Below, in pieces: positions 7,753 to 17,901 of a stretch of DNA of 64,000 nucleotides. How positions within the stretch are numbered: the first letter of the stretch is position 1; every line of letters begins with the position of its first letter. Location of the stretch: the NCBI GenBank assembly GCA_034111045.1, contig JAWUYA010000044.1, forward strand, positions 1 through 64,000, in the 5' to 3' direction. The notes under the pieces are model-generated. The model was not told the origin of the DNA. It saw nothing but the letters and a program-made list of their open reading frames with translations, and searched no databases. The translations under genes were made by a program, and so were the position numbers. The DNA is from JALJPB01 sp034111045 (GTDB taxonomy: Bacteria > Pseudomonadota > Gammaproteobacteria > Enterobacterales > Alteromonadaceae).

Positions 7753-9177
7753 ATGACTCAAAGTAATACGTCAACGATAGAGTACAACTATAATGTTGTA
7801 CGTCAATTTACTGTCATGACGGTAATCTGGGGACTCTTTGGTACACTAGTAGGTGTTCTTATCGCTGCTCAATTAGTATGGCCAGCTTTAAATTTTGAAA
7901 CGCCTTGGTTAACCTACTCCCGTCTTAGACCTCTTCACACTAATGCTGTAATATTTGCTTTTGGGACTAGCGCCTTATTTGCTACTTCTTATTATGTAGT
8001 GCAACGTACATGTAAAACAGCACTCTTTGGCGGCAAACTCGTCGCCTTTACCTTCTGGGGATGGCAATTAATTATTCTTGCCGCTATTGTTTCTCTACCT
8101 ATGGGGTTTACTACCAGTAAAGAATATGCTGAATTAGAGTGGCCAATTGATATAATGATTGCTGTGGTCTGGGTGTCTTACGCCATTGTTTTCTTCGGCA
8201 CGTTAGTCAAGCGTAAAACTTCTCATATTTATGTGGCTAACTGGTTCTTTGGTGGTTTTATTCTGACGGTTGCCGTGTTGCATATTGGTAACAGCATGGC
8301 TATCCCCGTTTCTATGATGAAATCTTACTCTATTTATTCTGGCGTAGTTGATGCCATGATGCAGTGGTGGTATGGCCATAATGCCGTTGGTTTTTTATTA
8401 ACGGCAGGTTTCTTAGGTATTATGTACTACTTCGTCCCTAAACAAGCGGAGCGCCCTGTTTATTCTTACCGTTTATCTATCGTCCATTTTTGGGCGCTAA
8501 TTTCATTATACATTTGGGCTGGTCCTCATCATCTGCACTACACAGCCCTTCCTGATTGGGCGCAAACCGTAGGTATGGTAATGTCTATTGTCTTATTCCT
8601 TCCTTCATGGGGCGGCATGATCAATGGTATTATGACCTTGTCAGGCGCCTGGCATAAACTGCGTTATGACCCTATCCTTCGTTTTCTTATCGTTTCATTA
8701 TCCTTCTATGGTATGTCTACTTTCGAAGGCCCTATGATGGCAATTAAATCAGTAAACGCACTTTCACATTACACCGACTGGACGGTAGGTCATGTGCATT
8801 CGGGTGCGCTAGGTTGGGTTGCCATGGTTTCAATTGGTGCTATGTATCATTTAATTCCAATATTATTCAATCAAGGTCGTATGTATAGCACTCGACTTAT
8901 TAATATTCACTTTTGGCTGCACACCGCAGGTATAGTGCTTTATATTGTTGCGATGTGGATATCAGGTGTTATGCAAGGGTTAATGTGGCGTGCAGTAAAT
9001 ACTGACGGTACACTAACTTATAGTTTTGTAGAGAGTTTAACAGCCTCATACCCCTTCTACATTATGCGCTTCTTCGGTGGTGTATTAGTGGTTGCCGGCT
9101 TTGTCATCATGCTTTACAACATGATAAAAACGATCAAGGCGACAGACGAAAGTCTTGAAGCTATCGAAGCTATTTAA
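7753..9177 (+). CDS. ccoN: Cytochrome c oxidase, cbb3-type, subunit I
   Basis: The 474-residue, 12-helix catalytic subunit contains heme b, heme b3 and CuB and reduces oxygen to water while pumping protons. Visible ligand motifs include LRPLHTNAV (low-spin heme), WWYGHNAVGF (CuB His with the nearby Tyr-containing helix SYRLSIVHFW), GPHHLHYTALP (CuB His pair) and VGHVHSGALGW (hemes). The length is typical. It starts the ccoNOQP operon; a GGAA lies just before the ATG. High-affinity oxidases of this type serve microaerobic respiration. Confidence 0.97.
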   Translation: MTQSNTSTIEYNYNVVRQFTVMTVIWGLFGTLVGVLIAAQLVWPALNFETPWLTYSRLRPLHTNAVIFAFGTSALFATSYYVVQRTCKTALFGGKLVAFTFWGWQLIILAAIVSLPMGFTTSKEYAELEWPIDIMIAVVWVSYAIVFFGTLVKRKTSHIYVANWFFGGFILTVAVLHIGNSMAIPVSMMKSYSIYSGVVDAMMQWWYGHNAVGFLLTAGFLGIMYYFVPKQAERPVYSYRLSIVHFWALISLYIWAGPHHLHYTALPDWAQTVGMVMSIVLFLPSWGGMINGIMTLSGAWHKLRYDPILRFLIVSLSFYGMSTFEGPMMAIKSVNALSHYTDWTVGHVHSGALGWVAMVSIGAMYHLIPILFNQGRMYSTRLINIHFWLHTAGIVLYIVAMWISGVMQGLMWRAVNTDGTLTYSFVESLTASYPFYIMRFFGGVLVVAGFVIMLYNMIKTIKATDESLEAIEAI

Positions 9178-9187
9178 GGAACAAACC

Positions 9188-9832
9188 ATGAAAAATACCC
9201 ACGAGAAAATAGAAAAAAATATTGGTTTGTTTGTTATATTTACCATTATGGCGATCAGTATTGGTGGTTTAGTAGAAATAACCCCGTTGTTTTTCCAAAA
9301 AGAAACACAAACACCCGTAGATAATTTAAAACCTTATACGGCATTGCAAATGGAAGGCCGCGATATTTATATTCGTGAAGGCTGTCACGTATGTCATAGC
9401 CAAATGATCCGTCCGTTTAGAGCGGAAACTGAGCGTTATGGCCATTATAGTGTTGCTGGAGAGCATGTTTGGGAACATCCGTTTCTTTGGGGTTCTAAAC
9501 GTACCGGTCCAGATTTAGCACGTGTTGGCGGACGTTATAGTGATGAGTGGCATCGCGTACATTTAATTGACCCGCGCGCCGTTATACCTGAGTCAAATAT
9601 GCCCTCATTTAAATGGCTTGAAGAAAATGAGCTTGATGGTGAATTAACAGAAAAAAAATTAAAGACCTTTAACTTTTTGACCAGAAACCGTAGCCACAAA
9701 GATGAAAACGGTAAGGCGATCCCCCTTTATTCAAAACAAGAATTAGAGGGAGCTCAAGAAGCGGTTACCGGTAAATCAGAAATGGATGCCCTTATCGCCT
9801 ATTTACAATCTCTCGGGCATGCACTTAAATAA
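9188..9832 (+). CDS. ccoO: Cytochrome c oxidase, cbb3-type, subunit II (monoheme)
   Basis: The 214-residue protein has one N-terminal membrane anchor (about residues 12-32) and a periplasmic cytochrome c domain with a single heme site CHVCH followed by SQMIRPF, a CcoO hallmark. The axial Met is likely in the SNMPSFKW segment. I chose the ATG at 9188, preceded by AAGGA, over an upstream in-frame start that would run into ccoN. The stop codon overlaps the ccoQ start (TAATG). Confidence 0.96.
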   Translation: MKNTHEKIEKNIGLFVIFTIMAISIGGLVEITPLFFQKETQTPVDNLKPYTALQMEGRDIYIREGCHVCHSQMIRPFRAETERYGHYSVAGEHVWEHPFLWGSKRTGPDLARVGGRYSDEWHRVHLIDPRAVIPESNMPSFKWLEENELDGELTEKKLKTFNFLTRNRSHKDENGKAIPLYSKQELEGAQEAVTGKSEMDALIAYLQSLGHALK

Positions 9833-10029
9833 TGATTATTGATTATGGTACGCTTCGCGGGATTTTTGCCCTACTGATATTGGCACTTTTTATTATTATT
9901 GTTGTTTGGTCTTATAGCAAGAAACGCAAATCTGACTTTGATGATGCGGCAAATTCTATTTTTGACGAAAGTGATGTCAAAGACAATAAAGAGAAAATTA
10001 ACAAGCAGGAAACTAATAATAATGTCTAG
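9832..10029 (+). CDS. ccoQ: cbb3-type oxidase small subunit CcoQ
   Basis: The 65-residue protein has a single membrane helix (about residues 8-28, LRGIFALLILALFIIIVVWSY) followed by a highly charged, Asp/Lys/Asn-rich cytoplasmic tail. Size, position between ccoO and ccoP, and overlaps on both sides (TAATG at the start, 8 nt at the end) identify it as CcoQ, which stabilises the complex. The sequence itself is poorly conserved in this family. Confidence 0.9.
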   Translation: MIIDYGTLRGIFALLILALFIIIVVWSYSKKRKSDFDDAANSIFDESDVKDNKEKINKQETNNNV

Positions 10030-10984
10030 CTTCTGGAATATTTGGATTTGGGTGCTTACCCTTGGCACTTTAGTAGGCTGCTTTTTACTCCTACGTTGGT
10101 GTTTAAAGAACTTTACTGGTGTTGAAGTCGGTGAGTCTATAGGCCACAGCTTCGATGGTATTGAAGAATTAAACAACCCTATCCCGCAATGGTGGAGTAC
10201 GTTTTTCTTATTAACCATCATATGGGCATTTGGTTATTTAGCGCTTTACGGTCTAGGGAGCTGGGATGGTTTATTAGGATGGAAAAGTTCTAATCAAGGC
10301 ATTATGAACCTCGCTGAATCAAAAGCTAAAACCCAAGAGCATTTCAAAGAAGTGTCAAAATTCTTAGTACAATACGATAGAGAAATCAGAGAGGCTGATG
10401 CAAAATATGCCCCCATCTTTGATGCGTATGCGGCACGTAGTATTAAAGACTTAGCCACTGATGATGAAGCCATTAAAATAGGCCAACGTCTATTTTTACA
10501 TAATTGTTCTCAGTGTCATGGTTCAGATGCACGTGGGATGACAGGTTTTCCTAACCTAACCGATAACGATTGGTTATACGGTGGCTCGCCTGAAGCGATC
10601 AAAGAAACACTGATAAAAGGCCGTAAAGCTGTTGGTATGATAGCTTGGGCAGCTATCCTTGGCGGTGAACAAGGGGTTAAAGAGGTGGCGGCTTATGTTA
10701 TTAGCCTAAGTGGACGCTCGGTTAACCCTGAACTTGCCGAAGCAGGTAAAGCTAAGTTTGGACTATGTGCTGGCTGTCATGGTCAAGAGGGAAAAGGTAA
10801 CTTAGCCATAGGCGCACCTAACCTAACAGACCACATTTGGTTATACGGCGGTTCACAAAAAAATATTGAAGAGACTATTCGTAACGGACGTGCAGGTGTT
10901 ATGCCCGCTTGGAAAAATATTTTAGGTGAACAAAAAGTACATGTACTTAGTGCGTATGTTTATAGCCTTTCACCAAAGAAGTAG
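10022..10984 (+). CDS. ccoP: cbb3-type oxidase subunit III, diheme cytochrome c
   Basis: The 320-residue protein has two N-terminal membrane helices (about 5-28 and 60-82), with the conserved motif between them IEELNNPIPQWW. Two class I cytochrome c domains follow, with heme sites CSQCH and CAGCH. It passes electrons from soluble or bound cytochrome c to CcoO/CcoN. The ATG at 10022 overlaps the end of ccoQ by 8 nt. The assembly genes ccoGHIS do not follow; a terminator closes the operon. Confidence 0.96.
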   Translation: MSSFWNIWIWVLTLGTLVGCFLLLRWCLKNFTGVEVGESIGHSFDGIEELNNPIPQWWSTFFLLTIIWAFGYLALYGLGSWDGLLGWKSSNQGIMNLAESKAKTQEHFKEVSKFLVQYDREIREADAKYAPIFDAYAARSIKDLATDDEAIKIGQRLFLHNCSQCHGSDARGMTGFPNLTDNDWLYGGSPEAIKETLIKGRKAVGMIAWAAILGGEQGVKEVAAYVISLSGRSVNPELAEAGKAKFGLCAGCHGQEGKGNLAIGAPNLTDHIWLYGGSQKNIEETIRNGRAGVMPAWKNILGEQKVHVLSAYVYSLSPKK

Positions 10985-11006
10985 AGCTGCATACAAGTAT
11001 TGTATT

Positions 11007-11044
11007 GAAAAAGGGCTTGTTAATTAACTTAACAAGCCCTTTTA
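11007..11044. terminator. Bidirectional Rho-independent terminator after ccoP
   Basis: A long perfect stem (AAAAGGGCTTGTTAA with its complement) and a small loop, flanked by an A-run on the left and a T-run on the right. It lies between the convergent ccoP and ydiJ-type genes and can serve both. Confidence 0.88.
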
Positions 11045-11076
11045 TATTCGAATCAATGGGGTACAGCGCAGAACAT

Positions 11077-14000
11077 CTACTCAGTGGTGAGTACCTCTAG
11101 TAATGCTTCTACAGGATGACGAGACGCCACCCCAGCTAAACGTTTTACTTGGCTACGACATGAAAACCCGGTGACTAGTATTTGTTCATTATCTAAATAG
11201 GTTAATTTACCCTGCCAGCTCATTTCAAATAAGCTTTTGGAGTTTTCAAAATTAACTTTTTCGTGGCCATAAGTGCCTGCCATACCACAGCAACCTAGTG
11301 GCACTTTCGTTAATGATAAACCAAAGCTAGCAAAAATTTCAAGCCATTGATTTTCGCTCTGTACGAGTGCTGTTTTTTCAGTACAATGAGCAAATAACTT
11401 GTATTGCACCTTGTTACTTTTAAACTGACTTCTCGATAATAATTCATTAGTTTTAATTTCTTTAATTAACCACTCATGAGCGAGTATCACGGTAAAATCA
11501 CCACGGCTATCACCGAGTACTTGATTGTATTCATCGCGATAGCACAGGACCAATGAAGCATCTAAGCCTATCATTGGAATATTTAAGGTATACAGCTGAT
11601 TTAAAAACTGTGCAGCTGATTGTGCCGTTTTAGCAAAGCGAGATAAAAAGCCTTTAACATGCTGTGCTTTCCCATTAGGCTTAAAAGGTAACAAAATCGG
11701 GATCAATCCTAATTGATCAATTAATTCCATCATAGCCTGAACCGTTTTAGCATCGTAAAACGAGGTAAAAGGGTCTTGAACTATCATCACATATTGCTGA
11801 CGTTGCTTAGCGGTTAACGCTTGTAATTTAGCTAAGTCAAATGAGCAAAAGCCTGATTTTTTTACCCTTTGTTTTAACGTTGGCACAGACAATAAAGGTG
11901 TATCAACATAACCTATGGCCGCAGCAGAGAATTTATCATAAATATTAGTCTTTAAAACACTATTAACTAGGGTAGGCGCTTTAGCTAATAATGGCGCTAA
12001 CAGTTCAACATTAGCGACTAAATGATCTTTTACCGGTCTCATATAGCGAGAATGATATAAATTAATAAAGCGCGCTCTAAAGTCTGGCACATCGACCTTT
12101 ATGGGACACTGGCTGGCACAAGCTTTACACGCTAAACAACCAGACATAGCGTCCATCACTTCATGTGAAAAGTCATCCTTATTACTTTTATCAAAGGTAT
12201 GTTTAATTTTATTAATGCTACGCTCGAGTAACCTTCTTACCGACCAGCCATTAATATCATCTTCTAAGGCTAAAACATTAACGCCTTGCTTTTCTAATAA
12301 ACGTAACCACTCACGCATCAGTCCTGCTCGGCCTTTGGGTGAATGTCTGCGGTCGCGAGTTACTTTGCTTGATGGGCACATGGGGCTATCAACATCATAG
12401 TTAAAGCATAAACCATTACCATTACAATCAAGCACTGAGCTAAACGAGTCTTTGACTACCACCGGGATTTGTCGATCAAAATGACCGCGTTTTTGACCAT
12501 CTACAGACACTAAATGCTCTGTTGAGTCTATCGGGGTGCAAATTTTTCCAGGGTTCATTTTATTAAGGGGATCAAACACACTTTTTATTTTTCTTAATTC
12601 GTTAAATAAGTGCGGACCAAAAAAATTGGGGCCGTATTCTGACCGATAACCTCTACCATGCTCGCCCCACATTAAGCCGCCGTACTTAGCCGTTAAAGCC
12701 ACCACTTTATCGGATAAAACTCTCAGTAATTTCTCTTGATTGTCATCGCACATATCAAGCGCGGGTCTGACATGTAAAACCCCAGCATCAACATGGCCAA
12801 ACATCCCATAATGTAGATCATGGCTATCGAGTAACTGACGAAACTCAACAATAAAATCAGCTAGTTTTTCGGGAGGTACAGCGGTATCTTCTGCAAAGGC
12901 TAACGGTTTTTGACTGCCCTCGGTATTGCCCAGTAAGCCGACCGCTTTTTTACGCATCGCATAAAGCTTACCAATACTGCTAAGATCAGACGTGACTTGA
13001 TAGCCGATCACGCCTTTATCACTGGTTTCGCTATCGATAATGTCTTGATCGAGTTGTTTAGTCAGCAGAGAAACTTGTTCGGCAAGGGCATCAATACTCT
13101 CACCGTTATATTCAACAATGTTAATGCCATCCATCACTTTGTTGGGTACATCCGTGAGTAAGTCGCTCACCGAATGCCACACAATGTCTTGTTTTGCTAA
13201 GTTTAATACTGTTGAGTCAATCGTTTCTACCGAGGTCGCTTTGGCTTCAACTAACGCTGGGGAGTGGCGAAGTGCTGAGTCAAAACTATTGTATTTAATA
13301 TTAATTAAGGTTTTAGCTTTCGCAATTTTAGTTAAATTAAGCTTAGCTTCACAGACAAACGCCAAAGAGCCTTCAGAGCCAGTGATTAAACGACTTAAAT
13401 CAAATACGGACAGATCATCATTAAAAACATGTTCTAAGTCATAGCCAGTTAAAAAACGATTTAAACGAGGGAATTTATCTAAGATGAGTACTCGATTATC
13501 CCGACAGGTATTGAGTACTTGTTTAACAATTTTACCATGACTTGTCTGGTGTTGAGCTAAAGACTCAGCCTCTTTAATTGATAATGGAAAAGTAGATAAC
13601 AAGGTGCCATCAACCAATACCGACTCAAGGCCTAATACATGATCTGATGTTTTACCATACACTAACGAACCTTGGCCTGAAGCATCAGTGCTAATCATCC
13701 CACCAATAGTGGCCCGACTGCTGGTGGATAAATCAGGCGCAAAGAAAAAGCCATGTGGCCGTAAATAATCATTGAGTTGGTCTTTGACCACACCGGCTTC
13801 GACTCTTACCCAGTTTTCTTCGACGTTAATTTCTAAAATACGACTCATGTATTTTGATAAATCAACAATAATACCTGGCGTTAAGCTCTGTCCATTGGTT
13901 CCTGTTCCTCCGCCTCTGGCACTAAATTTAATTTCATTAAACTTATCTTCAGCAGACAGCGTACAAATAATTTGAATATCTTGCTTGGTTCTCGGATGTA

Positions 14001-14166
14001 GAACCAATTGCGGTAATTGCTGATACACACTGTTATCAGTAGCCGCACTTAATCGTGCGCCATAACTGGTATTAATGTCGCCGCTAAAATGTTGAGTCGT
14101 TAACGATTTTGAGAATTGTTGATATAATTCAGAAACAAGGCTTTGGGGATCTAACCGAGGTAACAT
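11077..14166 (-). CDS. ydiJ: YdiJ-type FAD-binding and Fe-S 2-hydroxyacid dehydrogenase
   Basis: The 1029-residue single-chain fusion starts with an FAD-binding type 4 domain (about 45-270; FSARGGGTGTNGQSLTPG). An FAD-oxidase C-terminal domain follows (about 270-540; YGMFGHVDAGVLHVRP and WGEHGRGYRSE). The Fe-S part has CNGNGLC, MCPSSKVTRDRRHSPKGRAG and a CLACKACASQCP 4Fe-4S site, and ends in a CCG-type domain (GCCGMAGTYGHE). Length matches E. coli YdiJ (about 1018). Proteins of this architecture oxidise D-2-hydroxyacids such as D-2-hydroxyglutarate or D-lactate and pass electrons to the respiratory chain. I cannot tell the substrate from sequence. It is a single gene. Confidence 0.88.
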   Translation of the reverse strand: MLPRLDPQSLVSELYQQFSKSLTTQHFSGDINTSYGARLSAATDNSVYQQLPQLVLHPRTKQDIQIICTLSAEDKFNEIKFSARGGGTGTNGQSLTPGIIVDLSKYMSRILEINVEENWVRVEAGVVKDQLNDYLRPHGFFFAPDLSTSSRATIGGMISTDASGQGSLVYGKTSDHVLGLESVLVDGTLLSTFPLSIKEAESLAQHQTSHGKIVKQVLNTCRDNRVLILDKFPRLNRFLTGYDLEHVFNDDLSVFDLSRLITGSEGSLAFVCEAKLNLTKIAKAKTLINIKYNSFDSALRHSPALVEAKATSVETIDSTVLNLAKQDIVWHSVSDLLTDVPNKVMDGINIVEYNGESIDALAEQVSLLTKQLDQDIIDSETSDKGVIGYQVTSDLSSIGKLYAMRKKAVGLLGNTEGSQKPLAFAEDTAVPPEKLADFIVEFRQLLDSHDLHYGMFGHVDAGVLHVRPALDMCDDNQEKLLRVLSDKVVALTAKYGGLMWGEHGRGYRSEYGPNFFGPHLFNELRKIKSVFDPLNKMNPGKICTPIDSTEHLVSVDGQKRGHFDRQIPVVVKDSFSSVLDCNGNGLCFNYDVDSPMCPSSKVTRDRRHSPKGRAGLMREWLRLLEKQGVNVLALEDDINGWSVRRLLERSINKIKHTFDKSNKDDFSHEVMDAMSGCLACKACASQCPIKVDVPDFRARFINLYHSRYMRPVKDHLVANVELLAPLLAKAPTLVNSVLKTNIYDKFSAAAIGYVDTPLLSVPTLKQRVKKSGFCSFDLAKLQALTAKQRQQYVMIVQDPFTSFYDAKTVQAMMELIDQLGLIPILLPFKPNGKAQHVKGFLSRFAKTAQSAAQFLNQLYTLNIPMIGLDASLVLCYRDEYNQVLGDSRGDFTVILAHEWLIKEIKTNELLSRSQFKSNKVQYKLFAHCTEKTALVQSENQWLEIFASFGLSLTKVPLGCCGMAGTYGHEKVNFENSKSLFEMSWQGKLTYLDNEQILVTGFSCRSQVKRLAGVASRHPVEALLEVLTTE

Positions 14167-14246
14167 AGCATTTAATTTTTAACAGTTTTTATATGCCTGC
14201 CAGTATACCAGAGCTGGCCTTAAAAGTGAGTAAAAATAGACAGAGC

Positions 14247-14299
14247 AAAAAAAAGCCTAATAAAAATTGCAGAGTGTTAATGCGCTATTATTAGGCTTT
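14247..14299 (-). terminator. Rho-independent terminator of ppsA
   Basis: On the minus strand a TTATTAGGCTTT-type arm pairs across a loop of about 22 nt (GCCTAATAA with TTATTAGGC) and runs into eight T residues. It lies 57 nt after the ppsA stop. Confidence 0.78.
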
Positions 14300-14355
14300 G
14301 TATTCAGCTGATATAAGATTGTATCAAACAACGAATAACCGCTATTTAATAAGTA

Positions 14356-16728
14356 TTAGCTATGTTTTTCAGCCAAATACAACCAAGTAGGTAGGACAGT
14401 ATCTGGGTTTAATGACACACTATCTATACCCTTCTCTACCAACCATGCGGCAAAGTCGGCATGATCTGAAGGTCCTTGTCCACAAATCCCCACGTATTTA
14501 CCTCGGGCTTTACAGGCTTTAATCGCCATTTCTAATAATATTTTAATGGCGGGGTCACGTTCATCAAATAAATGAGCAATTAAACCAGAGTCTCTATCTA
14601 AACCAAGAGTTAGTTGGGTCAAATCATTCGAGCCAATAGAGAATCCATCAAAATAATCAAGAAATTGATCGGCCAATAAAGCATTCGATGGTAATTCACA
14701 CATCATAATAATACGTAAACCATTCTCGCCACGTTTCAAACCATGCTCAGCTAAAATATCAATAACAGCTTCGGCTTCACCAACAGTACGAACAAAGGGG
14801 ATCATCACTTCAACATTGGTAAAACCCATAGTGTTGCGAACACGTTTTAGCGCTTCACATTCGAGGGCAAAACAGTCTCTAAAATCTTTAGATATGTAAC
14901 GAGCCGCGCCACGATAGCCAATCATCGGATTCTCTTCGTCAGGCTCAAACGCTTCGCCACCCACTAAGTTGGCATATTCATTTGATTTAAAGTCTGACAT
15001 TCGAACAATAACTTTCTCAGGTGAAAATGCGGCTGCGAGTGTAGAAATACCTTCGGTAAGTTTAGCAATATAAAACTCCACTGGATTATCGTAACCCACG
15101 ATAATATCGGTGATTTCTTCTTTTAACTCAGCTGATTGCTGATCAAAATTAAGCAAGGCTTTCGGGTGAATACCGATCATTTTGTTAATGATAAATTCAA
15201 GACGGGCTAAACCAATACCCGCATGGGGTAGACGAGCAAATGAAAAAGCTCGGTCAGGGTTACCCACATTCATCATTATTTTAAGCGGTAACTCAGGCAT
15301 GTTGTCAATTTCAGATTTAGTGACCGTAAAATCAAGCTCACCCTCGTAAATAAACCCTTTATCACCTTCTGCACATGAGACGGTGATTTTATCGCCCGCT
15401 TTAATTTTACTGGTAGCATCACCACAACCTACTACTGCTGGAATGCCCATTTCACGAGCAATAATCGCTGCGTGACAAGTTCGACCTCCCCTGTTGGTAA
15501 CAATAGCGGAAGCTCGCTTCATAATCGGCTCCCAGTCAGGGTCTGTCATATCGGTAACCAGCACATCGCCAGGTTTAATTTTATCCATTTCGGCAAGTGA
15601 GTCTAAAACTTTGGCTTCACCTGAACCAATTTTTTGACCAATAGAGCGACCTTCACAAATAATATTTGCCGTTGTTTGTAATTGATATTGCTCCATTACA
15701 TTAGCACTTTCACGGCTTCTTACCGTTTCAGGTCGAGCTTGTACTATATATAATTTTCCGTCTAAGCCATCTTTTGCCCATTCAATATCCATAGGACATT
15801 GATAATGGTTTTCGATAATGACGGCTTGTTTAGCAAGTTCTTGCACCTCAGTATCTGATAATGAAAAACGGTTAGAGTCTTGTTCCTCAATATCAACAAT
15901 TTCGACTTGTTTACCATGCTCTCCACTGTCTGAGTACACCATTTTAATCGCTTTACTACCGATGTTACGACGAACTACTGCAGGGTTTCCTTTAGCAAGG
16001 GTTGGTTTATGTACATAAAACTCATCAGGATTAACCGCACCTTGTACAACCATTTCACCTAAGCCAAAAGAGGAAGTAATGAACACCACATCTTCAAAAC
16101 CTGACTCAGTATCGATAGAAAACATCACACCTGAGGCGGCAATATCACTACGAACCATGCGCTGAATACCAGCAGATAATGCAACACCACGGTGATCGTA
16201 ACCTTGATGAACTCGGTAGGAAATAGCTCGGTCGTTAAAAAGCGAAGCAAATACATGTTTAATGGCAAGGAATACCGCCTCCATACCTCGAACATTTAAG
16301 AAAGTTTCTTGTTGACCCGCAAAAGAAGCATCGGGCATATCTTCGGCTGTTGCTGAGGATCGCACCGCAAATGAAGCATCATTAACAAAACCAGCAGCCA
16401 AGGTGCCATAAGCTTTTTCTATGGCTTGCTGCATATCAGGTAAAAATGGTGTGCTAATAATCCATTGGCGAATAGACTCACCGGCCGAGGCAAGGGCTGA
16501 AAGATCATCAACGTTCAAATCATCAAGTAGTTTATAAATTTTGTCGTTTAGACCACTTTGTTCAAGAAACTCATTAAAAGCAAAAGAGGTGGTAGCAAAA
16601 CCACCAGGCACCTGTACGCCTACATTGGCTAAGTTAGCAATCATTTCACCGAGTGACGCATTTTTACCGCCAACACGGTCAACATCACCCATACCTAATT
16701 TTTCATACCAAAGTACATAATCTTGCAC
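14356..16728 (-). CDS. ppsA: Phosphoenolpyruvate synthase
   Basis: The 790-residue enzyme converts pyruvate and ATP to PEP, AMP and phosphate, the gluconeogenic entry from C3 compounds. An N-terminal ATP-grasp domain (VGGKNASLGEM, SFAVRSSATAEDMPDASFAGQQ) is followed by the swivelling phosphohistidine domain with GGRTCHAAIIAREMGIPAVV, whose His carries the phosphate. The C-terminal PEP/pyruvate TIM barrel ends with GICGQGPSDHADFAAWLVEKG. Length equals E. coli PpsA (792). It is divergent from its own regulator ppsR. No obvious Cra operator is visible in the 194 nt between them. Confidence 0.97.
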   Translation of the reverse strand: MQDYVLWYEKLGMGDVDRVGGKNASLGEMIANLANVGVQVPGGFATTSFAFNEFLEQSGLNDKIYKLLDDLNVDDLSALASAGESIRQWIISTPFLPDMQQAIEKAYGTLAAGFVNDASFAVRSSATAEDMPDASFAGQQETFLNVRGMEAVFLAIKHVFASLFNDRAISYRVHQGYDHRGVALSAGIQRMVRSDIAASGVMFSIDTESGFEDVVFITSSFGLGEMVVQGAVNPDEFYVHKPTLAKGNPAVVRRNIGSKAIKMVYSDSGEHGKQVEIVDIEEQDSNRFSLSDTEVQELAKQAVIIENHYQCPMDIEWAKDGLDGKLYIVQARPETVRSRESANVMEQYQLQTTANIICEGRSIGQKIGSGEAKVLDSLAEMDKIKPGDVLVTDMTDPDWEPIMKRASAIVTNRGGRTCHAAIIAREMGIPAVVGCGDATSKIKAGDKITVSCAEGDKGFIYEGELDFTVTKSEIDNMPELPLKIMMNVGNPDRAFSFARLPHAGIGLARLEFIINKMIGIHPKALLNFDQQSAELKEEITDIIVGYDNPVEFYIAKLTEGISTLAAAFSPEKVIVRMSDFKSNEYANLVGGEAFEPDEENPMIGYRGAARYISKDFRDCFALECEALKRVRNTMGFTNVEVMIPFVRTVGEAEAVIDILAEHGLKRGENGLRIIMMCELPSNALLADQFLDYFDGFSIGSNDLTQLTLGLDRDSGLIAHLFDERDPAIKILLEMAIKACKARGKYVGICGQGPSDHADFAAWLVEKGIDSVSLNPDTVLPTWLYLAEKHS

Positions 16729-16922
16729 AACAAAATCTCCAAAAAGATAAAAATGTGAGACTTACTATTTTTACTTTATAAAAATAGAGTAAGCTAACAC
16801 CAATAAAATGATTAATATTGATAGATATTCTACACTGCCAAATAGTGAAACAAAAACAGTTATTAGCGAATAGCTAAGACTAAAATGATTTGAGCACTTA
16901 AAGTTTTCATATAGGACAACAC

Positions 16923-17732
16923 ATGCGCGCTGCTTTTTATATTTCTGACGGTACAGCAATTACTTCTGAAGTTTTTGGTCATGCCCTACTGTCTTTATTC
17001 CCAACCGAGTTTGAACACTTCACTGTCCCCTTTGTCGAAAGCATAGAAAAAGCTAATGAAGTAAAAAATCAAATTAATCGAGAATCTAAACGTTTAGGTG
17101 AGCCTGCGCTAGTTTTTCATACCTTTGTTAATCATGACATTCGAGAGATTATTGATAGTTGTAATGGCATCATCTATAACTTTCTAGAGCATTTTGTTGC
17201 TCCTTTAGAGCAAGAGTTAGGTCTAACGGCTAAACCTAAAGCACACCGTACCCACAGTATTCACGAAAACAGTTATGATTATCGTATTGATGCCGTCAAT
17301 TACGCATTGGCCAATGATGACGGCTCTAATGTTAGTAACTTTGAACATGCCGACGTTATTCTGGTGGGGGTATCTCGGTCGGGTAAAACCCCAAGCTCCT
17401 TATATCTTGCGCTTCAATACGGTATAAAAGCGGCTAATTATCCCTTTACTGACGATGATATGGACGAATTAAAGTTACCTGATTTTTTAAAAAAACATAA
17501 AAAGAAGTTATTTGGTTTAACCATTGATGCTCAACGATTAATGGATATACGTGATGGCAGACTGACGAACAGTAAATATGCATCAGCAAGACAGTGCAGA
17601 ATGGAAGTTAGAGAAGTAGAAAAACTGTACAAAAAAGAGAAAATCCCGTATCTCAACACCACTAAACTTTCAGTGGAAGAAATTACCGCTAAGATCTTAA
17701 GTGAAACTGGTCTGCAAAGATATAAATACTAA
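16923..17732 (+). CDS. ppsR: PEP synthase regulatory protein (bifunctional kinase/pyrophosphorylase)
   Basis: The 269-residue DUF299-family protein starts MRAAFYISDGTAITSEVFGH and contains the nucleotide-binding motif GVSRSGKTPSS (about residues 150-160). Family members inactivate PpsA by ADP-dependent phosphorylation of a threonine near the catalytic His and reactivate it by Pi-dependent dephosphorylation. The divergent position to ppsA supports the assignment. AGGA lies 7 nt before the ATG. Confidence 0.95.
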   Translation: MRAAFYISDGTAITSEVFGHALLSLFPTEFEHFTVPFVESIEKANEVKNQINRESKRLGEPALVFHTFVNHDIREIIDSCNGIIYNFLEHFVAPLEQELGLTAKPKAHRTHSIHENSYDYRIDAVNYALANDDGSNVSNFEHADVILVGVSRSGKTPSSLYLALQYGIKAANYPFTDDDMDELKLPDFLKKHKKKLFGLTIDAQRLMDIRDGRLTNSKYASARQCRMEVREVEKLYKKEKIPYLNTTKLSVEEITAKILSETGLQRYKY

Positions 17733-17738
17733 TTCGGA

Positions 17739-17768
17739 GAAATTATTGAGAACCGATCTCAAAATTTC
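17739..17768 (+). terminator. Hairpin between ppsR and aroH
   Basis: A 12-pair stem (GAAATT and TTGAGA on the left arm, one bulged A, loop ACCGA) starts a few bases after the ppsR stop. There is no strong T-run after it, so it may be a weak terminator or an mRNA 3'-end stabiliser. Confidence 0.45.
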
Positions 17769-17901
17769 ACTATTTATATCGTTAAAATAGTTCACATTAG
17801 CGGTTAATTTAGCTATGTTAGCGCCTATAATTTAGATTATGCGTTATTGCCGCTTATTATTATAAGTGCCTCGTATTAAGCAACAAAAATAAACGAATCA
17901 C

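Noticed and set aside
11077..14166. Several plus-strand open frames of 60-110 codons opposite the ydiJ-type gene
   Set aside because: They are antisense shadows of a clear 1029-codon gene, with no ribosome sites or domain content.
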